Translations under genes and position numbers: made by a program | The notes under the pieces: model-generated | Told to the model about the DNA's origin: nothing | Database searches by the model: none | What the model saw: only the letters and a program-made list of their open reading frames with translations | Shown here: piece after piece, positions 11,701 to 26,700 of the stretch | Numbering within the stretch: position 1 is the first letter of the stretch | Layout: each line of letters begins with the position of its first letter | Assembly (NCBI GenBank): GCA_039566865.1 | Contig: CM076962.1 | Coordinates: forward strand, 4,706,743 to 4,770,742 | Origin: Aurelia coerulea | Taxonomy: Eukaryota > Cnidaria > Scyphozoa > Semaeostomeae > Ulmaridae | Direction: 5' to 3' | Length of the DNA: 64,000 nucleotides

Positions 11701-14700
11701 TTTCGGAGCAACCTTTGCGGCATTGTTTGTTTAGAATTACTGTTTAAGAGAATTTCCTTTGTCCGCATTCGCTAAACGCTTTGAATTGAGGTGCCAATCA
11801 AAAGCAACTGATGCTATTGTATAACAAAATCTGCCCTTATTTTCTTGAGGCTGTTTCTTTGAAATTAGTTCGAGGTTTCAAGGAGCCTGCATGCAAGAAA
11901 TTTAACACAGGTGTTGAATCTTGAAAAATGATTGCATTAATGGTTATTGCACCCTCTTTTTGATTCAATAGCTTGAAAGGAATTTTAGTTCAATCGCTAT
12001 TTTTGTTCATTGGCAAGTTTCAATATCTTTATTATTTGCGGAATTACAAAATGTTTCTTTTTTCTTCAAAAAATTCACAGGAAGTTTAAAAAAATTGAAG
12101 CGATCGTGAATCCTTAATTTAGTTGACTATAGTTTACAAACTGATTTTAGAAGGCATGCTGAAAGGCATTCTTTAACAAAATCAGCAAAATTTGATAACA
12201 TGGTCGATATTTGAATTTCTATTGTTGGCAATTAGATCAAAGATCGAATGATTTTGTAGGTATAGCTAATATGGTGATTGGTTTTAAGATAGAAATAATT
12301 CGCTTTTTTTAGGGTTGCCTGATTCTGAACTAAAGCAAGTGGCCGATTGAAATGCTTCAAACGTTGTTCTGTCGCTAAAAGACTAGCCTACGTTATGAGT
12401 ATTTTTAAATTTTTTTTCGGCACGGTAAATATCTGGAGTTAAGAATTTTGAGGAAAAGGGCATGCTTGAAATCCTCAAAAAGTCGTCAAACACAGGGTAT
12501 CGATTTAAAGCTATTTCAGATTTCCAAAACAATGAGGAGCGTGTTTCATTTCAGCCTGGGAATATTTTTAGGTACCTAGGGACTATAAACTTGCTCTGAA
12601 AACTTTCGATTGAGTTGCCCATTCCTAGGCTGAAATGAAACACGCTCCTCGTTGTTTTGATGATCTGAAATGGCTGTAAATCGATCGCCTGTTTTTGACA
12701 ACGTTTTGAGGATTTCAAGCATGCCCTTTTCTTCAAAATCCTTAATTCCAGATATTTATCGTGCCGAAAAAATTGCAAAAAATGCCATTAACGTAGGCTA
12801 GTCTTCTAGCAACAGAACAACGTTTGAAGCATTCCGATCGGCTACTTACTATTTTTGATACAACAGTTTGCGCTGAGTCACTTTTTCTGGGTCACCCGGT
12901 ACAAAATGCACTGATGACTGGCAGATTGATTTTTCTTTGTATGTTTAAGCGTCTAGTTTTGTCAGCAGTGTAAGAAGGAAATAAAATATCATCGTAGTAT
13001 TGAAGGATATTGAAATTTCTCAAAATAATGGCTCTCAGTAAGATTCATAAAGTTACTTATCGAATCTATTTCAGAATATGGCTTTAAACATGCTATATTA
13101 TACCCTCTAAGTAACGAAAACAAACATTTCATCATCTTTGAATGTATTTGGATCATCGACAAATGAGATCAAACGAAAATCTTAGTATAGCTGTGATTAT
13201 CGAGTTTTGATTATCTTCTAAACAAGAGCAGGTTTTCTTGGGACACCCGTGACATCAGTGGGTTTAATATCTTAAATCACATGCTTTCCTTGCATGTCCG
13301 ATTTTGATTTGTTTTATTTTTGATCGATTAATTATTAAAGAAAAAAGAAATTCGCAATATCTTTTATTGTGCAACGGAATAGACGTTTTAGCTATTCTAT
13401 GAAAGAACCTGAATCGAACGATGTTATACATTTTGTAGAACTTTCGAATGTGCACAATAGTGATCGAAGCTCTAACCCCACTCAATTGAACCTCTCGTAT
13501 AGATATGTATAAAAATGTTGCTCGATCCAGGTGAAGTTGTTGTGGGGCAATGGTGTAATCCACTGACTTTGCAGCCAGAACAGTCAGGCGGACAGGGTTT
13601 GATACCCGGGAGAGCCCCACCACTTGAGCGTCATGGCATGGGGTCGCGGACTCGATTAGGCCTATATTCAAAAAACAATTGAGAAGCTATTATATGAGCT
13701 GAAAAACTTAAAACACGACGCCCTGGAAGAGCAGCTGCTATCAGATAGATTACTGTACATAATTTTGCTTTAACCGTACATAGATTATATTAATGTAATT
13801 AGGGTATTTATTTTCTTATTTAAGTATTGTGTTAATAAGCTGAAGGGTTTTTGTGTGTAAATAATTTAAAATGAAAATGAAAATGAATTCTACTTCTGCG
13901 ATCCCAGCACTTGGCGCTAAAAACTGCAACTTCACCTTCACCAGGCTCTACTGTAGAATAGCTAAAAGGTCTATTAGAAAATATAGTGCTTTGAACGCTT
14001 TGATTTTCATCTTTGGCAGTAACTCTCTTTACGGTGACTAGGAGAGCAACCTATAAATGTGCATATGTTGAAATCGAATCGTTGAAAATGATCTGAAGCA
14101 TATTCTCTTTGTAGTTGCAAAGATGGTTTTTGGGTTGGGAGATCGTCTCTAAAGCAATGGAAAAATCTTGCTATCCAAGCCCAACATTTTGAAAACTCTG
14201 AAGAAAACACCGAAACATCTCAAGAATCCCGGCAGTCTAGCCCGCAAAGTGACATTAAAGAAGCCATAGTCAATGGCGATGATATCAACAGAAATGGCAG
14301 CGGGCATTCCCGAGATCAAAAATGTGAGGATTCCCGCACCGAAATTGATAGGGATTCCCGTGCAGATATTGAGATGGCGAATGAAAATGTGCAAGCGATT
14401 AAGAGAAAATGCGCCGAAAATGGCGACAGCAAAGAAGCAAAGATGTCAAAATGTGAGAACACCGAAGTTTCTGTCCAAATTGTAAATGGAGATGTACAGG
14501 AAGAGAATGATATTGAGGAGATAAAGAGGGAGAAATTAGAGAAAGATTGTCAAGTCAAACAAAAGATGTTTAACGATGATATTGTTTGCTCTGAACATGG
14601 TAAGTCTCTTAAGGGACATATGTCAACCATAATTCTTTGGGCGCTGAATTAAAAGCAAGAGAAACAGAACCCAGGCCAAAACGACTGCCATATCATACGA

Positions 14701-17700
14701 AAGTCTACTTTGGCGTCAGAAATGTATGTATATATGTATCATTTGCCACAATTACAAGTATTTACAAGTTATATAATATAAAAATAGATACAATACAATC
14801 TATAATGTTAAAAACGTAAAGGAAAAACACCCCTAATTACAGTGGCAAGGATAGCATTAAAAGGTCAAGATGACCTAAATTCCATAATGGTCCCCTTAGA
14901 GGTGCTGGTACAACGAAAAACGTAAGAAAAATGATATACAAAACTGTAGTTTGTTTTCGGTATAAAACATGGTTTATAAGACCATACCATGATCGGGAGA
15001 AATAATGACAAGTCTTAATAGAAGACATATATGTCATCTTCCTCTTTTTGTATGTTTTGGAAAAAGTTCTCTTTGATCTTATGTTTAGGCTATGTTTACG
15101 GAAAGGATCATCATGGCTAGCGAATAGGCCTTTGGGATAAAAAGATCTGGTTTGTTACTAGTATATTATCAAGCACAGATCTTTTGAATCTTCAAAGACC
15201 AGACAATTGTTAAATGAACAACAAAACATATTTTGGTGCATGACAAAGTTATCGAAAGAAATTTGTGGTTGATGTTCTTAGCTTCTCAAAACAAGACGAA
15301 ACAGTATTGATACACATCCAAAACATCTCGTTAGATTTGTCTCTCAAATTCTGGCAGATTGTACGTCAGACCCTCCTTGTTATCGAGCCATTCTCATGCT
15401 CCCGCTTTTGCAGGAAATCTGTCCCTTGATGAGAGCAAGAGGAAGCTGATATCTACAGAAGTATGGAATTGTCTTCGATATTACTTCAAGGATTGCCCAG
15501 AGTTTGATTCGACAGTTGATCCGTGTGTTCTTTGCGTGGTAAGTTTTTCACTTTTTTTTAAATTCTCATCTCGGCTGATTCTTTGGCCAAAAGAATATTT
15601 ATCTGACAGATTGGTTAGGCGTAGCACTGAAAATTTAGCCTTGATCAGTGACTGTTCTTGACATTCATAGGTCAGCGAATATCCTGAATGCTGCTAATTC
15701 CAGGTGTTTTCTTAGCAGCAAAACAGATGGGGTATGCTTCTTCAAAGGTGGAGACTTCCAGCCAATAAAATTTTGACTGATATTCTGAGACCCAGTTGAC
15801 GCTGTACGGAGCCTTCCCGTTCACACGAAACCTGCCTATCTACTTCAAAGGTGCGACAAAACGGGATTCTCGACTTCCAGCCAATAAAAATTTTGAGCTA
15901 TGATATTCTGAGAGCGGTTGGCCATTTTGTCCAGCAATTGACACGTGAAGTAAGTACCGAACTCTCCAAGATTATCTTCCCGTTCATTTTCAATCCATGA
16001 AGCTATTTACCTGCAAAATAATAAGACAATGGCCGACCGTTTGTTTCAGTACATGAAAACTAGTGACGGGGAAGGCTATTGATCCAAAAGTTATAGTAAT
16101 TTTGAAAACTAGTCACACCTAGGAAAGCGTACTGATGTGAAAGATACAAATTCATACGGCACCATGTAAACGCTTTTGAATCTGTTCATTACTTCAGTAT
16201 TCGTTAGTTAAGGTGACTCTGCTTTCCGTTATGATGAGCTCGGAAAGCCAGTCTTCAGAAATTCTCGCCTCCAGAAACTTATTAATTGCTCTGGAACCAA
16301 TCGGTCTATCGAAATTCTGTAAAAATATGGTATTACTCATATTCTTTCAATTGCCAAAAATATGAGTAATACCATATTTTTGCAGAATTTCGATAGACTA
16401 AATGGTTCCAGAGCAATTAATAAGTTTATGGAGGGGAGGATTTCTAAAAACTGGCCTTCCGTGTTCATCAGAGCGGAAAGCTAGCTCGCTTTAATTGCTA
16501 TAATCGTTGCTTGAATTGAATGAGAATGAAATGAAAAATTGAAAAATGAAATCAGAAACGGCATTTCCCTGTAATTTCAAATTTTACTCTGATACAATTG
16601 TTTGGCATTTTTGTTCTGCTCATATACGGAGTGATTTAAAGTATGTGTCATTGATTGCTTGAAACAGTAGAAGTTTGAAGGCAGGCTTGCAAAGAAATTT
16701 AATTCTTTTCTGTGGCTTTTGCTACGCTTTTCTCTGTATTACTTGCATTCACTGCCACTTGTAAGCTTCTTTATCCGTTTAGATTCTTGAAAATGCAATA
16801 ACTTAGATAGTCCTTTGAATTCATTTGTGTGTCTGAATTTGCTCTTCAGGAGCAGAGCGCGAAGAAGAAGGCAAGAAAAGATGCAGTAAAGATCCTAGCA
16901 AATGATATGAGATGCACTTTAACAGATCTTTATCAAGATATCAAAAGACCGCAACTTAGCAGGGAGGTAAGGCTTGATGAATAATGCGAATTTGAGAAAC
17001 ATTTTGACAGGGACGTATCATAGAAAACTGCATCATGATCATAAAGTCTAATTTCTATCATGCGATGATCATTGATCGCAGGTGACGAGGCTTTGTCGCA
17101 GTAGTGTTCATCACTTTCTTGTCGCTTTTACCTCTTCGCCCACATGTGTTTGTTCAGTTCATTCACAATGAATGAAAACGTATCACTGTTTGGCAATGAT
17201 GGAGTATGCTCAAATTCAGGCCCTGTTCACAAGATACCGTTTTCATTTCATATTGGATTGAGGCTGAAAATCCGATATGAAAATTCTTCTGCTTACACGA
17301 TACCGTTTTCATTTCATATCGGATTGGGGATTGGGGATTAGGGATTGGGGAGATTTAGAGGGAAACGCTTTGTCTTGTGCTGCGAAGGATTTCCTTTGTT
17401 TTAACATCCACTGCGCAGTGCACCAGATGAATAGGAGGCTCGTAGAATTGATAAAGAGGTTCCGTTTTGAGTTGATACCGGATTCGACCCTTTACACGAT
17501 ATCGTATTCGTTTCATGCCACTTTCATAGCGTTTTCATTTGAAAACGTGAAAACGGTATAAAGCATATCGGATTGGTGCGTTCTCATGTAAACAGAAGGC
17601 CAATCCGATATGAAATGAAAACGGTATCGTGTAAGCGGAAGGCCATTCCGAATGAAAACGGCCTCATGTAAACAGAAGGCCAGTGCCAATCCGATATAAA

Positions 17701-20700
17701 ACCAATCCGGTATGAAACGAAAACGGTATCGTGTAAACGGGACCTCCATCAGGAATATTTTCGTATCATTTTCATTGCCATTATTATTATCATTATCGAT
17801 ATCATCACATGATGATCAAGGGTGCATGACTATATGAAATTAATCTGAACATTTTACAATTAATTGTTATTCTTATAGTAGCGGATAATTCATAGACGCT
17901 TTTGAAAATCTGAGCTCTCGAACCATTTACCAGATCCTTATAAACTGACAATACTTGTGTAGCTAACATATATACCTAGACTAGATATAACATCAATCAG
18001 CGAGTGCTGCCGATTAGTATTTGTACCAAATGCGACTGTAGCGAGGTCAATTTTATAGAAATTACTTGAATGATTATCGCTAAGGAAACGTGTATTTTGT
18101 TTGAATTTACAGTTGGGTAATGGTTCAAAAGGTAAATGATTTAGAATATTGAGTTACTCTCCTCCGCCGGTTTCTAGTTCCTGAGTCCAAGGCTCTTGGT
18201 TCCGTAGTTCTTTAGTCCAAGGTTCCGTAGTCCGTAATATTGAGTTCTGCATTGTCAGAAATAAACCTTTGTCGTCCATTGCCGTAGTTAGGTAGTTAAG
18301 TAGGTAGGAAGGACTCATTATCTTTTGTTGGAGAACTTTTGTTGTTGTTTGTTGGATAAATGCTCACAAGCCGCGAGCCCACGAACCGCAACCGTGAGCT
18401 GGCCCGTCTATCTACATAGCCTGACGGCAGACAGACAGACCGCAGACAGCAGACAGGCTAATTTCGCTCACTGATTGAAGCAGAATAGTAAGGCTGCCTT
18501 CGGCAGCAGTAAGAAAATATGGTTTGTCAAAATCTGTTGTATTGCTCTCTATTACAAGTGATAATGATTCATATCAAAATCGTTCAAATTGGGCCTAAAA
18601 TCCTTGAACAAATTTGCTGGCAATCCAGCCCCACAGCTATCATCATCAACTTCTATCCGTCTATCTTGTCTCGCAAATATGCACTGGTATATAAAGAGGC
18701 TGCTGTATGATCGTATTTACTTGGGACTGTCGTTCAGCCTTTTTAGTCTATTTTCTTTCAACATGAGACTGGATTCCTAGCAAATTTGATTAAGGATTTT
18801 CGTCCTATTTTGAACGACTTTATAATGAAGTATTTTTGCAAAATCCTTCATGATGTGGGAGCGATTGGGCTGATTTTCAGAAATTAAATTTTCTTTTCTA
18901 AGTTGGTATGTTAGCTACACAGATGTTATCAGCTCATCGAGCTGCAAGCTTTTTGATAGCATCAAAATTTAAAAAGACGAAAAACAACACTCAAATTTAA
19001 TTATCGTTGAGGTGGCTGCAAAACCACAACGTTTTCGAGTTGCCTCCACATCCAACATCACAAATTTACTATTATTTTGCAATGGCAATCAACCTTACAC
19101 TACTAAGAAAAGACTGAAGCCAAATTTACAATCTGTCAATGTGGCACACGCTTTAAAATGGCTATACGTTTTTGGCTCACCCGGTAGAACGGCCACTGCA
19201 GTCATAAATATACCATGACGGAATCCGTTATTTCGTTCCAGAGTTATTAGGAATTAGGTTTAAGATTGTTTTTGAATTGATTGTTGCCTGTACAGATACA
19301 TATAAATGATGTCTGATCAGCAATTGATGATCACTGTTTGGTTTCACCTAGGCCATCAATTTTCAGGACTTTTATGAAACAATTTGTCTTTGCTTTAGGT
19401 GCCCTTCGAAGTCTATGTTGTTTGCAAATACACTTTAGAAGATTGGCGACATTTCCTAAGGTTTGTACTCTTAAAATTTTGGAAACAGAAAGCTAAGATT
19501 TCTGAGAACTTTGCTTCTCACAAACTCAGTTTTTCTGTTTACATTATATCCCAACTTCAATTAGGATTTTGTATTTTCTAAGTTTAATGACATTGTTCAA
19601 CGCTTCAAACAGTACAATTACAATTGCCTTCTTCGGTTGTAGCACGAGTTTAGATCCTTTCAAGAAGTCATGACAACAGCAATTATTCCAGCCACATTCC
19701 CCCCCCCCCCCCCCTTTACTGTTACGGTTTCAAGTGTAGGTCTCCACGATTGCAACCACATTTGTTTTCTCTTTAACTTCTCGATAATTTCACACTGTTC
19801 TTTCAAATTCATCTCTTGTAGGGCTCCACGACTGCCGGCATATGATTCAATAGAGAATGCAGAACTGATATGCGAACACCAAAAATCGATTTACAGTGCA
19901 GATGACTTCTTTGATTCTGGAGCAGATCCGTGAGTTTTTGTACTATAAATGTCATCTGTTTCTCAAAAATTTTCCGTGCAGAAGTACTGTCTCTGGTTAC
20001 AGTTTGTAGCTTGGACAGTTCTGGGTATACAGCGTATCTGTTATTCAAATCTATGGGCAAAAATTTCAGTTGTTATGATTGGCAGTTCTTAGAAAAGAAC
20101 AATATACCTTTTAGCTGTTCTGAGAAGAATCAGAATCGAACGATATTTTGCACGAATGTGCACAATAGTGATAGAAGCTCTAACGCCACTCGATCGAACC
20201 TCGCGTGTAAAAATGTATAAAAATAACGCTCTACCCAGGCTCTTTTGCAGATAGCTAAAAGGTCTATTGTCATTAGTTCATTCAGTTCGTTTATTTGAGT
20301 GATGCTTTGAGAACTACTTTTAATCTGAAATACGAGTTCCTTTCATTTGATGTTTTGCTATGGTTGATAGTTGGGAAGATTCCATCTAAAAAGAACATAT
20401 TGCAGCCTTTTGTTCCATGGCCTAGGAGTTGGGGTTTGGGATAGTTTTTGAAAATGGGTTTTTAGGTTAAATTAGGGTTAGTAATTAACTGTTTATGGAG
20501 AAGGAGGATTGACTTTGATTGGTTAGGATTGCGTAAGGTTAGACTTCATAACGAGTTTGTATAAATATCTGCCCTAGGAATATAACAAAAAGTGTATCAT
20601 CCTTTAAACTGTGATATTTGACCCTTGCTCAACGTGTTCCTTCCATTGCAGAGAATATTGTCTTGTGACTGCAGATGAGTGGCTAATGCTATCTGGTTTC

Positions 20701-23700
20701 CTGCCATGTGATCAAGAAATAAAATTGACTAATCAACTGACCGAAAATTGCGATACTAGAAATGCCATCACAATTTCACCAGGTTATTATTCAATTGTTT
20801 GCATTGTTTTCTTTGTTGAGTAATCAATGTATACTTTGTAGCTAAAGAATGGGCCACATTTTGAGCTATTGTGCGAGTTATTTTGAGATATTTTCACAAT
20901 ATGGAAATTCTGAATGAAGCATCATTTCTTGATATGTTTTTCATTCTTACCTAGCATCTGAAGGTGGTTTTAGGACAATGAGAAATGTAGCTTATCGAGC
21001 AGCGTCCTAGCCTTCCCCTCGGTGTGATTACGCTGGGTGAATCCTCGCCGTTAAATCTTCCTTACTTAAGCTTTGCCTTAAAATTTTAAGGGGCCTTTGA
21101 AGCTGTTGTGGCACAGGAGTGTAATCCTCTGACTTTGCAGCCATAAAAAGTCAGGCGGACAGCGTTCGATAAGCGGTAGAGTCCCACCGCTTGAGCGTCA
21201 TAACAAGGGGCCGCTGTCTCGATTAGCGCTTAGCTACTTCTGTGATCACAGCGCTTTGGCACTAAAAACCACAACTTCACCTTCAACCGGCGTGCCCTCC
21301 ACGTGCTATTTCTTTGTTTTTGCAATTTTAGTGGACCATTAAATGGTGACAACAAATATATCACGAAAGGAACTATGCACAAAGACTTTTCGTAAACTTT
21401 ACATGCATTTCCTCTCAGGGGGGGGGGGGGTACATGACTTGTGGATGGACGGGGGTCTGCCGCCCAGTTTTCAGAAAGCTTCCCTGTTTTTTGCGAATTT
21501 CAGCAAAACCCCACCCACGTTTATGGAAAATCTGCCGAAAAAAGACCCTTGTTTAAAGAATTTTGGGCCCGAAAACCCACCCATATGGGGGCACATTCCC
21601 GTACCCTGAACATGTTATGTACCCCCCCCCCCCGGGCATTTCCTACTTTAATTTTGTTTGACGAAGACCAAGTTTACACTTTGAGACAGAGTTTAAAAGA
21701 TACAAAGGAGGAATGATTTTCCTATAATTTGAGTGATTCTCACATTTCTTTCTGCTGCATACACCCTTAGTCCACCAGTATACATAGAAGATCATTATTT
21801 GAGCATCTAGATCACCTGCATTTCTATCTCTCTTAGAATGCTGTCTCGATTGTCGAATGAAACGAGTACAAGAAGAGCAAGAAATGAAAACAGAATTTTT
21901 TTACTCGCCCATCTATGTAAGGAAAGTGACAACGGAAGGCGAGGCGGAGGAGGCTCCTGAAGAGATTACTTTACCAAATGTTGCTGAATTGGAAGCACCA
22001 ACGAAAACAAATGGAAAAGTATGTTGGTTTGATTTATAAACAGGGCTGCAAAAATATTTTGCTTTCTGGGACCATACCGGGTGTCCCCAAAAAAAGTATA
22101 GGCGTTTGAACAGTTCCTATGAAGGAGCATTGTATTCAAAAATTTTCATTTTCAGTTTATCGTACAGATGAGATCTCAACTTAGATTTGCAACCTCGCAT
22201 GATGATTTGCATTCCCAGAGGAATTCACCTAAATAGGCAAAATTTCTGAGGCAGCCTGAGATAGATGCTTATTGAATTTTGCTACTATCAATGCGTAATT
22301 TGAAGAAAATGTTTAATCAGTTCAACCATTGAAATTTGTATTCTTAAAAATCTCCTGATCAATGACACTATTATACAAATTAGAGAAACTATTAAAGGAA
22401 AAGATTCATTTGCACTTAAACAGTTCACAGCGCAAGGTTTTAGGACTGAAGGAACTTGAACGGTGTCAAGTGGTGTCTTCTAGAACTAAAGGCTCTTTCT
22501 CACCCAAGTTTTGTTGCAGTTGTGAATGTTCAGTCATATTGGGCTTTAGAATAGTGAACAGTCAATTGCATTTTCATAGCTCAACAAACTTCCAAAAATA
22601 ATGTATTTAGCTGCCCCAGAAGCTCTTTATAGAATACACATAGTAACTGTATGATTAAATAACCATCTGTTAGGCTGACTAAGAAAGTTTGCCTGTTTAA
22701 GCGAATTACTCTGTGAAATACGAACCCGATTTGGACATGCAAGGTTGCAAAATCTAAGTTGAGATCTCATCTATACCATAAACTGAAAATAAATTTTTTT
22801 CAATAAAAGACTCTTTCACAAGAATTGTTCAAACGCCTATACCTTTTTTTTGGGACACCCGGTAGATGAGCATGTAAAAAGCAATGAACTTTCTTCTTCT
22901 TTTTTTATTTATTTATTTATCAATTTATTTAAAGTTGGTTCATCATCAGCTCTAGTTCTACACTACATTGTTACAATAATGTGAACTAATTTATACCAAC
23001 TATTTACAAGAAAAATAAACCTATAATACAATGTAATGCAACTTACTAACAATCATTATCTACAAATTTTACATTGGCATTTGTCTCCACTCCAATTTTT
23101 TAAGTTTCTCTTAAATATAGCAGCTGATGAAGCGCTCTTTATTAAATCAGGCATGCTGTTCCATAAGAGGCTGCCTCGAAACTTAATAGAATCAATGCCA
23201 AACATAATACTTTTCGTTGCAGGGATTTGTAATAAATCTTTCGTCCTTAGGTCATATTTGGTGTCCTTTCTAACAAAACACTCCTGCATGAAGGACGGAT
23301 TGGTACAGTTAAGTGTTTTGTATATCTCAATCATAAGCACACGAAGGTTTTGGATGTGAATAGTTGTTTCATTGTTCTTTGCCAGCAAAACTTCAAATGT
23401 GGATTCATGATCGTCAAGTAGCACCCGCAGAGCTCTTTTGTGTACTCTATCTATGTTGTTATTTGACGTTTTTCCGCAAAAAAGCCAAATCAATGGGCAG
23501 TACTTGAAAGTTGATGCAATAAAAGATTGGTACAATAATTTTGCTTTTTGGAGATTTAGATAGTTAGCCACTCTAGCAAATGCACTCACTTTTCGGCTGG
23601 CTTTCAGACATAGAGCTTTGACGTGGCTGTTGAAGTTCAGTTTTGAGTCAATTGTGACACCAAGTAGTTTCACCTCTTTGGAGGTGGTTATATGTTCTCC

Positions 23701-26700
23701 ATTGATTTCCAAGGTTAAATTTTGGTGCTTTTTGAGACCTAGAAACATTACCTGAAATTTTGTTGGATTTGCCACCATAAAATTTGAGTCAAACCATTTT
23801 AGTGTATTATAGATATCAATTTCTAGTTTGGCAATCATTGATTCAACGTCATGAGATAATGCATAAATTGTATTATCGTCAGCAAAATTACAGATCTCAG
23901 AAGCCTCTATTGCGTAGAAGATGTCATTGATGAAAATATTGAATAGCAAAGGACCTAATACGGATCCTTGCGGGACACCTGATTTAACATTGAGCCAGCT
24001 GCTATATGTTGATTTTATTTTTACGCGCTGTCTTCTTGATGTTAAGTAACTATATATCATTTGAAGGCTAGATAGGCCAAAGCCATATGCATGAAGTTTC
24101 GCTACGAGGAGATCATAAGGGAGACAGTCATATGCCTTTGACAAGTCTGTTAGTACCATTCCTACTACGCCTTTGTCGTCTAAGCATGTTTTGCATCTTT
24201 CCACTAGCCTTAAGAGAGCATGCTGTGTACTATACCCTTCCCTAAAACCACACAATAGGTTTGACAACATTGGCTTGATGAAAGGCAGCATTTGAGAATA
24301 CATTAACCTTTCAAATATTTTTGATAGTGTGGACAGGACACTGATTGGTCGAAAATTTTTCTTGCAAGTCGAATCATCTGCTTTGAAGGCTGGTGTCACA
24401 TCAGACTTTTTTAGGTTACTGGGAAAGGTATTAATTTCAAGTGATTTATTCACATGTCGTGTAATCTCCTCGTAGCAAACTCCTGACGCACATTTAAGCA
24501 TACTTGCCAGTACTGGTCCACTGCTCTTTTTCCCAGTATTCAATGCATTTATTTCATTTAATACAGCAAGTGAATCTACATGGGTGAATTCAAAGGTTTC
24601 GCGAGAGGTAGTGTGCTCTCTTATGCGTAGAATACTGGGGATGCTGAGCGTATTTACTGATGGCATTTAGTACTGGTTCTTCAGAAATGTTAATGTTAAT
24701 TAACGTATCTTGTTCTACGATGTTAAGCGTGTCAGTTATATCAATAAATTACTCGTTGAAGCACTCACTAATACCCGGCCATGAACGAGTTAAGGGGGCC
24801 CTAAGTGGGTGTGGCCTCGATGATGAGTGTGTGGTCAGGGGCAAAATTCGTCGCAATTCTTTGATTCCTTACCAATAGCCAAGCTAAACTCACTTTCTTT
24901 GAAAATTAGGCATATATCTCACGATATATCTTCTTATGGCTGATTAAAATCTTTACATTGTCCCTACTTTATAAAAGTAATTTTGCCTTTTTTTGTATTG
25001 TGGGCCAGACGATCTATAATGTTTTCGTTTATCAAACTGTTGAAGAACCCTTTCCTGACCCCCCCCCCAGCAGTGTGGTCAGGGCAAATTAACTGATGGA
25101 GCGTCAAAATGAGGGGTCTGGGGGCAAAGTCCCCAGGAAAATTTCTGAGGACACGCCCTCTACTTTGGCTTAGAACGCTTCTCCCAACCCCAGGTTTGCC
25201 GATGCTAAAATTGAATTTTTGATCATTTGTAACAGTAGTTTTATGAACAAGCATCCACAGGGAAATTTTTTGAGTAAACATCTGTTCTTTGGCTTGAATG
25301 CCTATCGCCATCCCATCTTACCATGGAAACTTTGAAATTCTCAAGATTATTTTTGCAGTTTTCTATCAATGAACACTCTCATAAAAATTATCGGGCAAAA
25401 GCTTTCAGTTTTTCACAATCCAATTTTTGCGTGCCCCCAAAGTGGAGCAGTTCACAAAGTGCGTCCCAGAAATTTTTTGAAACTTGCAGCCTTTACTTTG
25501 GCTTAGAGTGACTCTCCCAGTCATTTCTTTACCCTACACTACCTATAACAACTATTTTCAGTGAAGGAATCTCGAGAACCATCTTTTGGCAGAAGTGGAG
25601 GCGGCCTTTACTTTTTCTGCAACGGTGCTCCCTTCTTCGCCATCCGTATCTTCGCTCTCGACTGTATTCATTTCTTTGAGTAAGTTCAATAACACTGAAG
25701 GATTCAAATGTGAAATGAGATGTCCATTATTCAAACATTCAACTCTACCAAAAATTTTCTTAATTTTGCCAAAAGGGGCCCTTTTCCAGGAAAAGGGGGG
25801 CCCTTTTTGCAAGGTTTTGAGGGGGGCCAGTCCGCCACTGACTAATACGTTTGTCATCTGACAATATTTCTCCATCCTCCACCAGTATAATCTTTCTATT
25901 ACTCTCCTTATCTGAAAACAATGGCTTGAAAGTTTTACAGAACGTATCCCCCTTTCCAACCTTTAACGGGTCAAAGTTATTGTAATATGCACGTTTTGCC
26001 CTACTATTTAGCTTCACAACCAGATCTCTTTACTTTCGATACTGTTGGATATCTTCTTCAGTTTTTGTTCTATTAGCCTTATTCTTAAGCCGAGTTCGCC
26101 TCATAATCTCTTTTCGTAGTGGTTTGGTTGTATGTGGTTTGTTGTTCCCCCTAACAAGAACTGATTTATATGGAGCATACTTAGATAAGGTGGCATCAAA
26201 GATCTCCTCAAATTGTTCCAGGTCACGTGGTCTCAACCTCTTGGCTCTTCGTCACTGACTGCTCCCCTTGTTTGCTGGAAGTGCATGGACCAAATACCTT
26301 TATTACTATATTTAGAATAAATCCAAGTGTGTATCACTCTTTTAAAAGTTTTTTGAAACAACAGGATTCTCAGAAATTATTTGCGGATTTTTCTTGAAAA
26401 CTAAGGGATTTTGCCGAAGGTGTACGGGATCTTTAGAGAGTGATACGCCCCTTGGCAAACACCAAATTCTTCTACAAAATTTGATTTCAAAACTGTGATT
26501 AGGTTCAGGTTACCATTTGCAGTAAAACGCTTTCCAAGCAGTCATTTGAATATATGGTATAAGCTGACTGCATAGTTATTTTAGCTGACAGAGGAATTTT
26601 TCAATTATAGGAATTTTTCAATTATTAATTTTTCAATTGTTCAATTATTCAATTATTAAACTTAAATTTTACCAGTAAAAACTGCACTATGAAACGATTG

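Larger units (their letters stand above)
13390..13990. repeat. repeat pair with 20095-20270 (host of a SINE)
   Basis: AATCGAACGAT, GAATGTGCACAATAGTGAT and AGCTAAAAGGTCTATT occur here and at 20120-20265. The second copy lacks the 13532-13940 insertion, so it shows the empty site. Confidence 0.6.
22899..26260 (-). pseudogene. 5'-truncated non-LTR retrotransposon (jockey/CR1-like)
   Basis: Minus-strand element with a TAAA-type tail at 22899-22925. Upstream part: linker sequence ending EDGEILSDDKRIS; then the 24775-25840 insertion; then reverse transcriptase. In-frame stops after EDIQQYRK and in FNE*FIDI, and a frameshift near 24665. No endonuclease domain is present, so it is a dead, 5'-truncated copy lying antisense in a USP48 intron. 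Confidence 0.85.

Noticed and set aside
13264..13671. 135-residue minus-strand open frame
   Set aside because: It spans repeat sequence and the tRNA head of a SINE.
24964..25511. Genes inside the 24775-25840 insert
   Set aside because: Frames on both strands show no conserved domain and lie within a non-autonomous element.
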